Positions 8,627-17,710 are shown, counted from the first letter of the stretch. The stretch: 64,000 nt of DNA from Lachnospiraceae bacterium (GCA_902363835.1 CABJBM010000028.1:13531-77530); one strand, 5' to 3'. Notes: generated from the letters alone by a model not told the origin. A program made the numbers and translations.

Positions 8627-9585
8627 TGGATACGATAATTATTGATGGCTTATCCTTTGCTTTGCCTCTCTTTATTATGGCAATTGGAGGCATTTATTGT
8701 GAAAAGAGCGGAATTACCAATCTGGCGATTGAAGGCCTGCAAGGCTTTGGGGCCTTTGTTGGGGCGTTAGCAGTTGTTTTGTTTTCCAAGTTTGCCAATG
8801 TGGAAGTACAATCGTTATTCTATGTAGCCTTAATCTTTTCTGTGTTAGGAGGAATGGTTTATTCCATGCTTCATGCACTTTTATGCATTAACTTTAAGGC
8901 GAACCAGGTGATCAGCGGCGTTGTTATAAATATACTTGCGGCTGCGCTGACGGTGTTCTTGACCACTCAGGTAAATAGTTTGATGTTAGGAGCTGTATCG
9001 GATAAATTCCAATTAGGAGTATCCAATCGATTTACGATTCCTGTTTTATCAAATATACCTGTTATAGGAGCTGTGTTTAAATCAATCTATCCCTTTGAGA
9101 TCGTGATTGTAGTAATTGCATGTATTGCATGGTATGTACTGTATAAAACCAGATATGGTCTGCGGCTGAGAGCCTGCGGAGATAATCCCCATTCCGTAGA
9201 TGCTGCCGGTGTGGAGGTGTCCAGGATAAGATTTAAGGCGGTAATGGTATCCGGTGCTTTATCAGGGCTTGGGGGCATGTGTTTTGCTTACTCCATCTCT
9301 GCGAACTTCTCGCCAAGTATTTATATGGGATATGGCTATCTTGCCATAGCAGCATTGATATTCGGGAACTGGAAGATACCTTCTACCTTAGGTGCCTGCT
9401 TACTGTTTGGTTTTGCAAAATCCGGCGGATATAAATTAGGACAGGTATTGGAATTGCCAAGTACATTTTCTGACTTGATTATGATACTGCCATATGTTTT
9501 AACTTTATTACTGCTTATTTTCTTCTCCAAATCCAACCGTTCGCCCAGAGCGCTTGGTGAGATCTATGATAAAGGTAAGAGATGA
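8626..9585 (+). CDS. Nucleoside ABC transporter permease 2 (YufQ/NupQ-like)
   Basis: A 319-residue polytopic permease with eight or more hydrophobic helices and the family signature TRYGLRLRACGDNPHSVDAAGVEV followed by SGALSGLGG. It is the smaller of the two channel subunits. Translation starts within the stop codon of the preceding permease (TAATG). GGAGGGGG upstream provides the ribosome binding site. Pairing with BMP lipoprotein and double-cassette ATPase is the standard composition of Gram-positive nucleoside ABC importers. Confidence 0.88.
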   Translation: MDTIIIDGLSFALPLFIMAIGGIYCEKSGITNLAIEGLQGFGAFVGALAVVLFSKFANVEVQSLFYVALIFSVLGGMVYSMLHALLCINFKANQVISGVVINILAAALTVFLTTQVNSLMLGAVSDKFQLGVSNRFTIPVLSNIPVIGAVFKSIYPFEIVIVVIACIAWYVLYKTRYGLRLRACGDNPHSVDAAGVEVSRIRFKAVMVSGALSGLGGMCFAYSISANFSPSIYMGYGYLAIAALIFGNWKIPSTLGACLLFGFAKSGGYKLGQVLELPSTFSDLIMILPYVLTLLLLIFFSKSNRSPRALGEIYDKGKR

Positions 9586-9618
9586 TATTAATACATTGAT
9601 ATGGAAAGGGAGAAAATT

Positions 9619-10920
9619 ATGAATACGAGGTTTTTCAATGCTAAAATTTTAACCATGACAGGTGATTCTTCTATTATAGAGGGAGAGCTCTGGGTGGAAG
9701 AAAATCGTATCACATATATAGGTGATCCCAAAAAGGGAAATGAAATTAATAAGACGGCAATGCCTTCCTTTGACAGAGAAATAGATGTAAAAGGAAATCT
9801 GATTATGCCGGGGTTTAAAAATGCGCATACCCATTCGGCTATGACATTTCTAAGATCTTATGCAGATGATCTGCCTCTCCTTGACTGGCTGCATAAACAG
9901 ATATTTCCTATGGAAGCAAAGCTTAACGGAGAAGATATTTATCACCTTTCCAAGCTGGCTATACTGGAATATTTAACAAGCGGCATTACGGCTAATTTTG
10001 ATATGTACTTTAGTCCGGAAAATATTACACAAGCTTCTATTGACATGGGATTTCGATCCGTATTATGTGCAGGAATCAGTGAATTCACAGGAAGTACCGA
10101 AGAAAATTTAGAAAATCTGGAGAATTGGTATCATAAATACAATCATCACAATGACCTGATCAGCTACTGCATTGGTTTTCATGGAGAATATACGGCAGAA
10201 AGACCTTTGCTGGAAGGAATTGCGGCTCTTTCCAGAAAATATAAGGCGCCGGTATACTCTCATAATTCTGAGACGAAAGCTGAAGTGGAGCAGTGTTTGA
10301 AGAAGAATGGGACAACACCTGTTGTCTATCTGGATCAATTAGGTATGTTTGAGCATGGCGGCGGCGGATATCATTGCGTGCATGTGACAGAGGAGGATTT
10401 GGCTGTATTTCAAAAACGCGGCTTAACTGTTGTAACGAATCCCGGATCTAATTCCAAGCTTGCCAGCGGAATTGCTCCAATAGCAAAAATGCTGAATATG
10501 GGTATTAATATTGCAATCGGCACCGATGGACCTGCCAGCAATAATGCTTTGGATATGTTCCGTGAGATGTATCTGGTTACTGTACTGCAAAAATTAAAAG
10601 AGAATGATGCGGCTTCGGTACCGGCGAATCAAGTGTTGCATATGGCTACCGTAGGAGGTGCAAAAGCCATGGGATTGAAAGAAATGGATACCTTAGAGGC
10701 AGGCAAAATAGCCGATTTAGTTATTCTTGATCTTTATCAGCCCAATATGCAACCTATAAATAATATTATCAAAAATATAGTTTATAGTGGAAACAAGCAG
10801 AATGTGAAACTAACTATGGTAAATGGTAAGGTACTATATGAAGATAATCAATTCTATGTTGGAGAAGATGTAGAAAACATTTATAAAAAAGCAAATGAAA
10901 TCATAAATCGAATGAGATAA
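9619..10920 (+). CDS. MTA/SAH/5'-deoxyadenosine deaminase-type amidohydrolase
   Basis: A 433-residue metal hydrolase of the MtaD/DadD group. Visible ligands: His70 and His72 (NAHTHSAM), His188 (GFHGEY), His215 and Glu218 (SHNSETKAE), HCVHVTE, and Asp303 (IGTDGPASNN). FLRSYADDLPLLDWL and the following metal-proximal helix resemble deaminases of 5'-modified adenosines. Such enzymes turn 5'-methylthioadenosine, S-adenosylhomocysteine or 5'-deoxyadenosine into the matching inosine. The ATG at 9619 follows AAAGGGAG. As last gene of an operon that imports nucleosides and begins with a 6-oxopurine phosphorylase, it supplies the deamination step needed before phosphorolysis. Guanine- or chlorohydrolase-type activity cannot be fully excluded. 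Confidence 0.8.
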   Translation: MNTRFFNAKILTMTGDSSIIEGELWVEENRITYIGDPKKGNEINKTAMPSFDREIDVKGNLIMPGFKNAHTHSAMTFLRSYADDLPLLDWLHKQIFPMEAKLNGEDIYHLSKLAILEYLTSGITANFDMYFSPENITQASIDMGFRSVLCAGISEFTGSTEENLENLENWYHKYNHHNDLISYCIGFHGEYTAERPLLEGIAALSRKYKAPVYSHNSETKAEVEQCLKKNGTTPVVYLDQLGMFEHGGGGYHCVHVTEEDLAVFQKRGLTVVTNPGSNSKLASGIAPIAKMLNMGINIAIGTDGPASNNALDMFREMYLVTVLQKLKENDAASVPANQVLHMATVGGAKAMGLKEMDTLEAGKIADLVILDLYQPNMQPINNIIKNIVYSGNKQNVKLTMVNGKVLYEDNQFYVGEDVENIYKKANEIINRMR

Positions 10921-10958
10921 AGAATATGTAAAACATATGAATTAAGATGGTTTTTGGC

Positions 10959-11021
10959 ATGCTCGCTTTCAGGCGGACAAATGAGATAATAAAACTTGTT
11001 TGCCTGGAAGGGGGCATTTTC
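10959..11021 (+). terminator. Terminator of the nucleoside operon
   Basis: ATGCTC and TTTCAGGCGGACAA (10959-10980) pair with TTGTTTGCCTGGAA and GGGCAT (10996-11017), allowing G-U pairs, followed by TTTTCC. A second, perfect 9-bp stem TTATCACAC/GTGTGATAA (11041-11067) lies just downstream at the edge of the duplicated region and lacks a T run. Confidence 0.5.
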
Positions 11022-11210
11022 CATGTCATTTAATTACGAGTTATCACACGAAGAGAAAGTGTGATAAAAAAATAACCAAGACATTATTTCAAACATAAGT
11101 AGAACATGGATATATTTGATTGCAAACATTTTTTATTGATTTAATACTGTTTCATGTGGAAGAAAATGGAAGAACTTATATAATAGCGAAAATCAAATAT
11201 GAAATAGGAC

Positions 11211-11250
11211 ACAAAACAACAAAAATCACAATGAAATACACTATAAAACA
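11211..11250 (+). promoter_or_regulatory. Putative DeoR operator boxes upstream of the sugar transporter/mtnK operon
   Basis: ACAAAACA (11211-11218) and ATAAAACA (11243-11250) stand in the same positions relative to the promoter as the boxes at 2444 and 2476. The pair is the best conserved part of the A/T-rich upstream region. Confidence 0.55.
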
Positions 11251-11279
11251 AAATAAGTAAATAAAATCAAATAAAAATA

Positions 11280-11308
11280 TTGCAAAACCGGATACAATAT
11301 GCTACAAT
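11280..11308 (+). promoter_or_regulatory. Sigma-A promoter of the sugar transporter/mtnK/mtnA operon
   Basis: -35 TTGCAA (11280-11285), 17-bp spacer, TGC-extended -10 TACAAT (11303-11308). The -10 region and the following TTTCTACAG are identical to the promoter at 2513-2541. Confidence 0.75.
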
Positions 11309-11382
11309 TTCTACAGGAAGGACATGATGGGTGTGTCCGGAATAGAAAACTATATTTTATATTTTTAAAGGAGGTTTACTTT

Positions 11383-12564
11383 ATGAAAAAGAAGTTAGCA
11401 ATGGTGCTTGCAGCGGCAATGGTATTGTCAATGACTGCATGCGGCAGCAGCGGCACAGCCGCAACAACAGCCGCTCCGGCGGCTACAGAAGCAAAAACGG
11501 AAGCTCCTAAGACTGATCAGACGACTGCAGCGGAGAAGGTAGAAAATGCACAGTCAACAGGCTCCCTGGCAGGAAAGAAGATTGCCGTTGTGCGGAACCT
11601 GGCAGCAGGAGATCATACCCAGCAGTTTTTAGACGGCTGTGTATCTGAAGGAAAGAAGTTTGGCTGGACCGTAGACACCTTTGTAACGGATGGCGATGAT
11701 GCAAAAGCTCAGGAAACGGTAGCTCAGGTCATTGCAAAGGATTATCAGGGAATTATCGTATCTCACGGACAGTTATCTTACTCCTATGATATGTTAAAAC
11801 CTGCCAGAGACAAAGGCATGGAGGTTGTTACCTTTGATACCATGCCATTTAAGGGCGGCGATGCAAGCGGCGAACTTCTTGCCGGAGTAACCTCTACCGC
11901 TCAGAACGATCAGGCGCTGGCCGAGCTTTCTCTTGGCTACATGATGAAAGAGTTTGAAGCAAAAGGCGGAAAATACCCGATGAAAGTCTTAAAGACCTTT
12001 ATGGGCCCTGGAATCCCGCCGCTGGACAGACGGAATGAAATCTATACCAAGCTGGAAGCAGAAGGCAAGATCCAGACTCTGGAAGTGATTGCACCATCTG
12101 ATTCAGCCAATGCCCGCGGTGATATGACCAACAAAACAGCCGCTATTCTTCCAAAATATCCGGAAGGTTCCGTAGATGCCATCTGGGGCTGCTACGATGA
12201 GCTGGCAAAGGGTGTATTACAGGCATTAAACGATGCAGGCCGTACTGATATCCCGATGTACACCATTGACGTATCCAATGATGACATTCAGTTAATGGTT
12301 AAGAATCCTGACGTGTGGAAATCTACTGCAGCTGTTGATCCTAAACTGATCGGCATTGTAGATGCCCGTCTTCTGGCTCTGAAATTTATGGGAGAAGAGA
12401 CACCGGATTACTTTAACTTAAATGCATGCAACATTGAAACAACCCAGCTCACAGCTCAAACTACCATGAGCGATTTGGGAAGCATCATTGACGGCTGGGG
12501 CGATGCCGAAGATCCCAAGGGAGCTTTGTACACTGATACCATTAAGAACAACTATGTAAATTAA
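11383..12564 (+). CDS. Ribose-type sugar ABC transporter substrate-binding lipoprotein
   Basis: A 393-residue lipoprotein: signal peptide with Cys20 in the lipobox (MTACG), an Ala/Thr/Glu linker to about residue 60, then a periplasmic-binding-protein type I domain (KKIAVVRNLAAGDHTQQF, GIIVSHG, IWGCYDELAKGVLQAL, AAVDPKLIGIVDARL). The ATG at 11383 follows AAAGGAGG. This class binds pentoses, hexoses, autoinducer-2 and related sugars. The kinase and isomerase downstream point to a 5-modified ribose (methylthioribose or 5-deoxyribose) as ligand; that is inference from context, since the ligand pocket cannot be read directly. Confidence 0.85.
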   Translation: MKKKLAMVLAAAMVLSMTACGSSGTAATTAAPAATEAKTEAPKTDQTTAAEKVENAQSTGSLAGKKIAVVRNLAAGDHTQQFLDGCVSEGKKFGWTVDTFVTDGDDAKAQETVAQVIAKDYQGIIVSHGQLSYSYDMLKPARDKGMEVVTFDTMPFKGGDASGELLAGVTSTAQNDQALAELSLGYMMKEFEAKGGKYPMKVLKTFMGPGIPPLDRRNEIYTKLEAEGKIQTLEVIAPSDSANARGDMTNKTAAILPKYPEGSVDAIWGCYDELAKGVLQALNDAGRTDIPMYTIDVSNDDIQLMVKNPDVWKSTAAVDPKLIGIVDARLLALKFMGEETPDYFNLNACNIETTQLTAQTTMSDLGSIIDGWGDAEDPKGALYTDTIKNNYVN

Positions 12565-12607
12565 GGAAAACGCTCTGTATTCATTACATAATTAAGGAAG
12601 AGATGCC

Positions 12608-14119
12608 ATGACCGAATTAAAACTTGAAATGAAGGATATATCCATCGAATTCCCTGGGGTTAAGGCTTTGGATGGAGTTGATTTTAGTCTGGAAAGTGGT
12701 ACGATTCATGCGCTCGTAGGTGCAAATGGCGCAGGTAAGTCCACCTTGATGAAAGTGCTTGCCGGTGTCAATACGCATTATACAGGACAAATTTACGTTG
12801 GAGGGGAGCCGGTGGAAATCCGGTGCCCCAAAGACGCAAAAAATCTTGGAATAGAAATCGTATTTCAGGAGGTCGACACCGCGTTGATCCCCTATCTGTC
12901 CGTGGCTGAGAATGTAATGTTCAACACGCTGGTCAATAAAATGGGACGGAAACAGATCGTACACTGGAAAGAGATCAGGCAGGCAGCAGAAACGGTATTA
13001 AAGAAATTAAATGTAGATGTGGATATTAACAAACAGGTATCAGGTCTTACGCTGGCACAAAAGCAGATGGTTCTCATTGCCAGATGCGTGGCGGAAAAGT
13101 GCCGGTTCCTTATTTTGGATGAGCCGACGGCCCCTCTTTCCAATTCCGAGACTCTGGAATTGTTCCGGGTGGTGCGTGAACTGGCAAAAGAGAATGTAGG
13201 AGTAGTCTTTATTTCGCACCGCTTAAGTGAGCTTTACGAAATCTGTGAAACGATTACCATTATGAGAGACGGCAAACTGGTGACTAATCTGCCGCTTTCT
13301 AGGGAACTGGAAGTGAATACTCTTGTCGAATATATGTTAGGCCGCAGCTATGAGGATAATTACATCAGGAAGAAATGCGAGATCGGCGGGCCATTGCTTG
13401 AGATAGAAAACCTTACGGAAAAGGAAGGAAAAGTAAAAGATATCAACATGACCGTCTGCAAAGGAGAAATTATCGGTGTGGCAGGACTGGTGGGTGCAGG
13501 AAAGACAGAGCTTTGCAAGACTTTGTTTTCTGCTTACCAGCAGGCAGGCGGTACCATGAAGCTCCACGGGAAATTAATCAGACCAAAAGGGCCTACCCAG
13601 GCCGTAAAACACGGGCTGGCACTGGTTCCTGAGGAACGGAGAAAAGAAGGTGTCCTGATCACGGATCCGGTCGTATCCAACATTTCCGTTGCGGCCATGG
13701 AAAAGTATACCAACCGGCTTTCAATGGTAAACAGGAGGCGGGAAAAAGAAGACGCCAGAAATATGATACGGGGACTTGGAATCAAGACTCCATCGGAGAA
13801 TCAGATCGTTGCCCTGCTGTCCGGCGGAAACCAGCAGAAGGTGGTCGTTGGAAAATGGCTGAATAAGGATTCGGAAGTCTATATTTTCGATGAGCCCACC
13901 AAGGGGATTGATGTGGGTGCCAAGCAGGATATGTATGAACTGATTGAAGGCCTGGCAGCCAAGGGAAAAGGTATAATCTATGCCACCTGCGAATTCCAGG
14001 AAATATTAAGTATCTGCGACCGCATCTATGTAATGTATGACGGAGAGATCATCAAAGAATTAAACGCAGCGGATACGAACGAAAAAGAACTGCTTTACTA
14101 TTCGACAGGAGGTAAATGA
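12608..14119 (+). CDS. Ribose-type ABC transporter ATPase (tandem, RbsA-like)
   Basis: A 503-residue double-cassette ATPase of the CUT2 group. N-terminal half: Walker A GANGAGKSTLMK, a degenerate signature (VSGLTLAQKQM), Walker B FLILDEPTAPLS. C-terminal half: GLVGAGKTELCK, canonical LLSGGNQQKVVV, IFDEPTKGIDVGA. The gene follows the binding protein by 43 bp and precedes the permease by one base. It energises import of the sugar captured by the lipoprotein at 11383. Confidence 0.9.
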   Translation: MTELKLEMKDISIEFPGVKALDGVDFSLESGTIHALVGANGAGKSTLMKVLAGVNTHYTGQIYVGGEPVEIRCPKDAKNLGIEIVFQEVDTALIPYLSVAENVMFNTLVNKMGRKQIVHWKEIRQAAETVLKKLNVDVDINKQVSGLTLAQKQMVLIARCVAEKCRFLILDEPTAPLSNSETLELFRVVRELAKENVGVVFISHRLSELYEICETITIMRDGKLVTNLPLSRELEVNTLVEYMLGRSYEDNYIRKKCEIGGPLLEIENLTEKEGKVKDINMTVCKGEIIGVAGLVGAGKTELCKTLFSAYQQAGGTMKLHGKLIRPKGPTQAVKHGLALVPEERRKEGVLITDPVVSNISVAAMEKYTNRLSMVNRRREKEDARNMIRGLGIKTPSENQIVALLSGGNQQKVVVGKWLNKDSEVYIFDEPTKGIDVGAKQDMYELIEGLAAKGKGIIYATCEFQEILSICDRIYVMYDGEIIKELNAADTNEKELLYYSTGGK

Positions 14120-14120
14120 T

Positions 14121-15140
14121 ATGTCTGGGGCAGAGAAGGTAAAAAAGAAAAGGAATGTTGGGGATTTTGTGACAAAATGGGGTACCATTGCAACGATGCT
14201 CATCATGTTCATCCTGTTTACATTTGGAAACTGGAGTAAGGATACGGGATCGAGCATGTTTCTGACCCAGTCCAATATGATCACCATTCTTCGCGCGGTA
14301 TCCATTACCACCATCATTGCAATTGGTCTTACGTTTGCCCTGGCGGTAAACGGTATGGATCTTTCCATTGGAGCTACGGCCCAGTTTGCAAATGTTTTTG
14401 TTATGACGTGCTTTGTATGGCACAATATCAACATAGGTGTTTCCATCATCCTTACGGTGCTCATTTGCTTAAGCGTTGCGGTGATCAACAGCATTTTGAT
14501 CGTTAAATTTAAGATACCGGATATGGTTGCGGCACTTTCCGTTATGTTCATGTATCAGGGTGTTTCCATGACCTATTCCAAGGGCGGCGCCATTACGGAG
14601 CGTATGACCCGTGCAGATGGGACCCAGGCTCCCGGCCTTGTTCCGGAAGCTTTCCGGGCATTGGGAAAGGAACCTTGGCTGATCATTATCATGATCTGTG
14701 TGGTGCTGTTTGCATACTTTTTCTTAAACTATACAAAACACGGAAGATACATGTATGCGGTAGGCGGAAATCCTGAGGCAGCTGAGCTTTCCGGAATTCC
14801 AGTAGCAAAGTATAAGATACTCGCATACTTTCTGTCAGCCACCTTTGCGGCCATCGGCGGAATCTGTCTGGCGGCCCGTGTGGGAACGGCGCAGATTTCA
14901 GCAGGCGACGCATACTTGATGCCATCCGTATGTGCGGCGTATATCGGATTTTCCGTATTGGGCTCCGGAAAAGCCAATGCGTTCGGTACTTTTGCGGGAG
15001 CAGTGCTTGTAGGTATGCTGGAAAACGGTCTTATTATGATGTCAGTGCCCTATTATGCAATGAACATCATCAAGGGAGCAGTCCTTGCCATCGCACTTGC
15101 CATGACCTATGCAAGCGGCAAGGCAAAAAATGTAAACTAA
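14121..15140 (+). CDS. Ribose-type ABC transporter permease (RbsC-like)
   Basis: A 339-residue permease with eight to ten hydrophobic helices and the CUT2 signature TKHGRYMYAVGGNPEAAELSGI before the characteristic Ala/Gly-rich helices. GLTFALAVNGMDLSIG near residue 75 is the conserved RbsC-type motif. It presumably acts as a homodimer. GACAGGAGG overlaps the end of the ATPase gene and serves as ribosome binding site, so the two are translationally linked. The kinase gene follows after 39 bp. Confidence 0.9.
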   Translation: MSGAEKVKKKRNVGDFVTKWGTIATMLIMFILFTFGNWSKDTGSSMFLTQSNMITILRAVSITTIIAIGLTFALAVNGMDLSIGATAQFANVFVMTCFVWHNINIGVSIILTVLICLSVAVINSILIVKFKIPDMVAALSVMFMYQGVSMTYSKGGAITERMTRADGTQAPGLVPEAFRALGKEPWLIIIMICVVLFAYFFLNYTKHGRYMYAVGGNPEAAELSGIPVAKYKILAYFLSATFAAIGGICLAARVGTAQISAGDAYLMPSVCAAYIGFSVLGSGKANAFGTFAGAVLVGMLENGLIMMSVPYYAMNIIKGAVLAIALAMTYASGKAKNVN

Positions 15141-15179
15141 AAACAGAAGCATTATAATGATCAGGGGAAGGTGACAGGA

Positions 15180-16415
15180 ATGTCTAAATACGACAGTTAT
15201 TTTTTGATGAAAGCGGAAGAGGTACCGGGTTATGTTCAGGAGAAGCTCTCCTATTTTGATGAGGATGCCAGTCTGGAATGCAAGGAAATCGGAGACGGAA
15301 ACTTAAACTACGTGTTCCGTGTAAAGGATCCTGCAAGCGGGAAATCCATTATTGTCAAACAGGCGGGAGAAGCGCTTCGTATTTCAGCAGAAATGCATGT
15401 TTCCACGGACAGGGGTAGAATTGAAGCAAAGATTCTGGGGATTCAGGATTCTTATGCACCGGGCCTTGTTCCAAAGGTTTATTTATATGACGGAACCATG
15501 TGTGCCATGGCAATGGAGGATATGACCGGCCATACCATGATGCGCACCGGTTTGTTAAAACATGAGACCTATCCGAAATTTGCAGACCATGTGACCACTT
15601 TTATGGTAAATTCCCTTCTGCGGACAACGGATGTTGTCATGGGACACAAGGATAAGAAAGAGCTGGTGAAAAGCTTTATCAACCCGGACTTATGTGAAAT
15701 TTCAGAGGACCTGGTATACAGCGAGCCCTTTATTGATTACAACCACAGGAACAATGTATTTCCTCCCAACGCAGATTTTGTGAAAAAGGAATTGTATGAG
15801 GACCAGGCCCTGCATCTGGAGGCTGCAAAGCTGAAATTTGAGTTTATGAACAATGCCCAGGCCCTGATTCACGGAGATTTACATACTGGCTCTGTGTTTA
15901 TCAACAAGGAGCATACTTATATTTTTGACCCGGAATTCGCCTTTTTCGGACCTATGGGCTATGATATCGGCAATGTCATTGCAAACATGTTTTTTGCATG
16001 GTGCAACGGTGATGCCACCATAGAGGATGAAAAGGAAAAAGAGGAGTTCTGCGGCTGGTGCTTAAACACCATTTCTGATATCGTGGACCTGTTCATTGAA
16101 AAATACAACAAGGTGTTTGATGAATACGTGACAGAAACCATGGCAAAGGTTCCTGGATTTAAGGAATGGTATCTGGAAGGCATTCTTTCCGACACTGCCG
16201 GTGTGGCAGGACTTGAATCCATCCGCCGGACCGTTGGAATGGCCAATGTAATTGACATTACCACAATTCCTGATGAGGAGAAGCGGGCAAGAGCTGAAAG
16301 GATCATCATTACTCTGGCAAAGAATTATATACAAAACCGCCGCAGCTTCCGTTGCGGGGCGGATTATTTAAATGCAATAAAAGAGGCAGTAAGCAAGTTT
16401 CAGGCCGGCAATTAG
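15180..16415 (+). CDS. mtnK: S-methyl-5-thioribose kinase family protein (MtnK-like)
   Basis: A 411-residue kinase of the MtnK fold. Hallmarks: IGDGNLNYVFRV (38-48, glycine-rich loop of MtnK), the catalytic HGDLHTG at 231-237 and DPEFAFFGPMGYDIG at 250-264 for Mg-ATP. MtnK phosphorylates C1 of 5-methylthioribose; paralogues in Bacillus act on 5-deoxyribose. The ATG at 15180 follows GGTGACAGGA. It sits between a sugar importer and an MtnA homologue, so its product would go straight to the isomerase. None of the later aerobic methionine salvage enzymes (MtnB, MtnW/X, MtnD) is nearby, and an aldolase with a BMC shell takes their place, which supports a DHAP-shunt role. Confidence 0.88.
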   Translation: MSKYDSYFLMKAEEVPGYVQEKLSYFDEDASLECKEIGDGNLNYVFRVKDPASGKSIIVKQAGEALRISAEMHVSTDRGRIEAKILGIQDSYAPGLVPKVYLYDGTMCAMAMEDMTGHTMMRTGLLKHETYPKFADHVTTFMVNSLLRTTDVVMGHKDKKELVKSFINPDLCEISEDLVYSEPFIDYNHRNNVFPPNADFVKKELYEDQALHLEAAKLKFEFMNNAQALIHGDLHTGSVFINKEHTYIFDPEFAFFGPMGYDIGNVIANMFFAWCNGDATIEDEKEKEEFCGWCLNTISDIVDLFIEKYNKVFDEYVTETMAKVPGFKEWYLEGILSDTAGVAGLESIRRTVGMANVIDITTIPDEEKRARAERIIITLAKNYIQNRRSFRCGADYLNAIKEAVSKFQAGN

Positions 16416-16444
16416 GATTGAAAGCCGGCAGATAAAAAGGGATG

Positions 16445-16529
16445 AGGTTGAAAAAACGTTTTTCAACCTTGAATGAGTAAGCGGCGAGCACCGCTTGATC
16501 GGGCGTCAACGGGATATGCAGGCATATCC
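16445..16529 (+). repeat. Three consecutive hairpins between mtnK and mtnA
   Basis: A perfect 24-bp palindrome (16445-16468, AGGTTGAAAAA/TTTTTCAACCT), then AGCGG/CCGCT around 16480-16495, then GGATATGC AG GCATATCC (16512-16529). They fill most of the 137-bp gap and end just before the mtnA ribosome binding site TAGGAGG. No T run, so probably RNA processing or a dispersed intergenic element rather than a terminator. Confidence 0.6.
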
Positions 16530-16552
16530 TCTTGATTCATTAGGAGGCAAAA

Positions 16553-17659
16553 ATGAGCGAAGAAACAAAAAAATCCATTATGGACTATGATACCGTGGCA
16601 CTTGATGAGGAGAACAATGCCCTGGTGATCATAGACCAGACACAGCTTCCGTATCATACGGAAATTCTTTCCCTGACAAAACAGGAGGATATCTGGAACG
16701 CAATCTATCTTCTCCAGGTAAGAGGGGCACCTGCTATCGGTGTGGCGGCGGCTATCGGCATCTATCTGGCGGCAAGGGAGATCAAGGCGGATGGCTTTGA
16801 TGAGTTTTATGCAGAATTTCAAAAGGCAAAGGATTATCTTGACTCCGCACGTCCAACTGCCGTTAATTTGTCATGGGCGCTGAAGCGGATGGAACAGGTG
16901 GTTTTGAAAAACAAAGAGAAAACCATCCCTGAGATCGTAGAGCTTCTTCATAAAGAAGCTGTGGAGATCCGGGAAGAGGATATCTGGGTTTGCAGGATGA
17001 TCGGGGAATACGGTCTGTCTCTTGTAAAGCCTGGGGATGGCCTTTTGACCCACTGCAATGCAGGGCAGCTGGCAACGGTAAAGTACGGAACAGCAACAGC
17101 TCCCATGTACTTGGGCCATGAAAAAGGCTATGGCTTCCGCATCTTTTCTGATGAGACCAGACCCCTTCTTCAGGGGGCCAGACTGACTTCTTTTGAGTTA
17201 AAGGAATCAGGCCTTGATGTTACCGTGATCTGTGACAACATGTCAGCCACAGTTATGAGAAACGGCTGGGTCAATGCCGTATTTGTAGGCTGTGACCGGG
17301 TGGCAGCCAACGGGGATACTGCAAACAAAATCGGCACCTCCATGGTGGCCCTTGCGGCCAAACGTTATGGTGTGCCCATGTATATCTGCGCCCCCACATC
17401 CACCATTGATATGAACACTCCTACGGGCAGGGAAATCCACATTGAGGAGCGTCCGGCAGAGGAAGTGGTGGAAATGTGGTATAAAAAGCGGATGGCACCG
17501 GAAGGCGTGAAGGTATTTAATCCCGCATTTGATGTGACAGACAATGATCTGATCGCAGGGATCGTGACAGAGTACGGGATTGCCAAAGCGCCCTATACCG
17601 AATCCTTAAAGGAAATATTTAAGAAAAAGGAAGAGGCCTTAAAAGCAAAGGAAATGTGA
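16553..17659 (+). CDS. mtnA: S-methyl-5-thioribose-1-phosphate isomerase family protein (MtnA-like)
   Basis: A 368-residue aldose-1-phosphate isomerase related to eIF2B subunits. The active-site Cys168 (THCNAGQLATV) and Asp248 (VGCDRVAANGD) are both present, as is the RGAPAIG loop at 57-63. MtnA converts 5-methylthioribose-1-phosphate, and in known paralogues 5-deoxyribose-1-phosphate, to the corresponding ribulose-1-phosphate. The ATG at 16553 follows TAGGAGG. It can receive substrate both from the kinase upstream and from nucleoside phosphorolysis (gene at 2645). Its ketose-1-phosphate product is the type of substrate cleaved by the class II aldolase encoded 1.1 kb away. A convergent terminator follows. 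Confidence 0.9.
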   Translation: MSEETKKSIMDYDTVALDEENNALVIIDQTQLPYHTEILSLTKQEDIWNAIYLLQVRGAPAIGVAAAIGIYLAAREIKADGFDEFYAEFQKAKDYLDSARPTAVNLSWALKRMEQVVLKNKEKTIPEIVELLHKEAVEIREEDIWVCRMIGEYGLSLVKPGDGLLTHCNAGQLATVKYGTATAPMYLGHEKGYGFRIFSDETRPLLQGARLTSFELKESGLDVTVICDNMSATVMRNGWVNAVFVGCDRVAANGDTANKIGTSMVALAAKRYGVPMYICAPTSTIDMNTPTGREIHIEERPAEEVVEMWYKKRMAPEGVKVFNPAFDVTDNDLIAGIVTEYGIAKAPYTESLKEIFKKKEEALKAKEM

Positions 17660-17675
17660 ACCTGGCATATGAAAA

Positions 17676-17710
17676 AAGAGGATGTCTCATAGGAACTGGG
17701 ACATCCTCTT
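17676..17710. terminator. Bidirectional terminator between mtnA and deoR
   Basis: AAGAGGATGTC (17676-17686) pairs perfectly with GACATCCTCTT (17700-17710); an A run precedes the stem, giving a T run on the minus strand. It lies between two convergent genes. Confidence 0.75.

Larger units (their letters stand above)
11061..11367 (+). repeat. Copy 2 of the duplicated ~306-bp promoter/leader region
   Basis: Collinear with 2295-2600: same first 18 bases, same box pair (11211-11218 and 11243-11250, 32 bp apart), same promoter spacing, same GGACA/TGTCC leader hairpin (11320-11338). Divergence is scattered rather than clustered, so this is an old duplication kept by selection or gene conversion. 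It fills the 462-bp gap before the sugar-binding protein gene together with the upstream terminator. Confidence 0.85.

Noticed and set aside
11041..11067. Second terminator after the nucleoside operon
   Set aside because: The stem TTATCACAC/GTGTGATAA is perfect but followed by A rather than T on the plus strand, and on the minus strand the T run precedes the stem.
15180..17659. Classical methionine salvage operon
   Set aside because: MtnK and MtnA are present but dehydratase, enolase/phosphatase and dioxygenase genes are absent, and the dioxygenase step needs oxygen, unlikely in this anaerobe.
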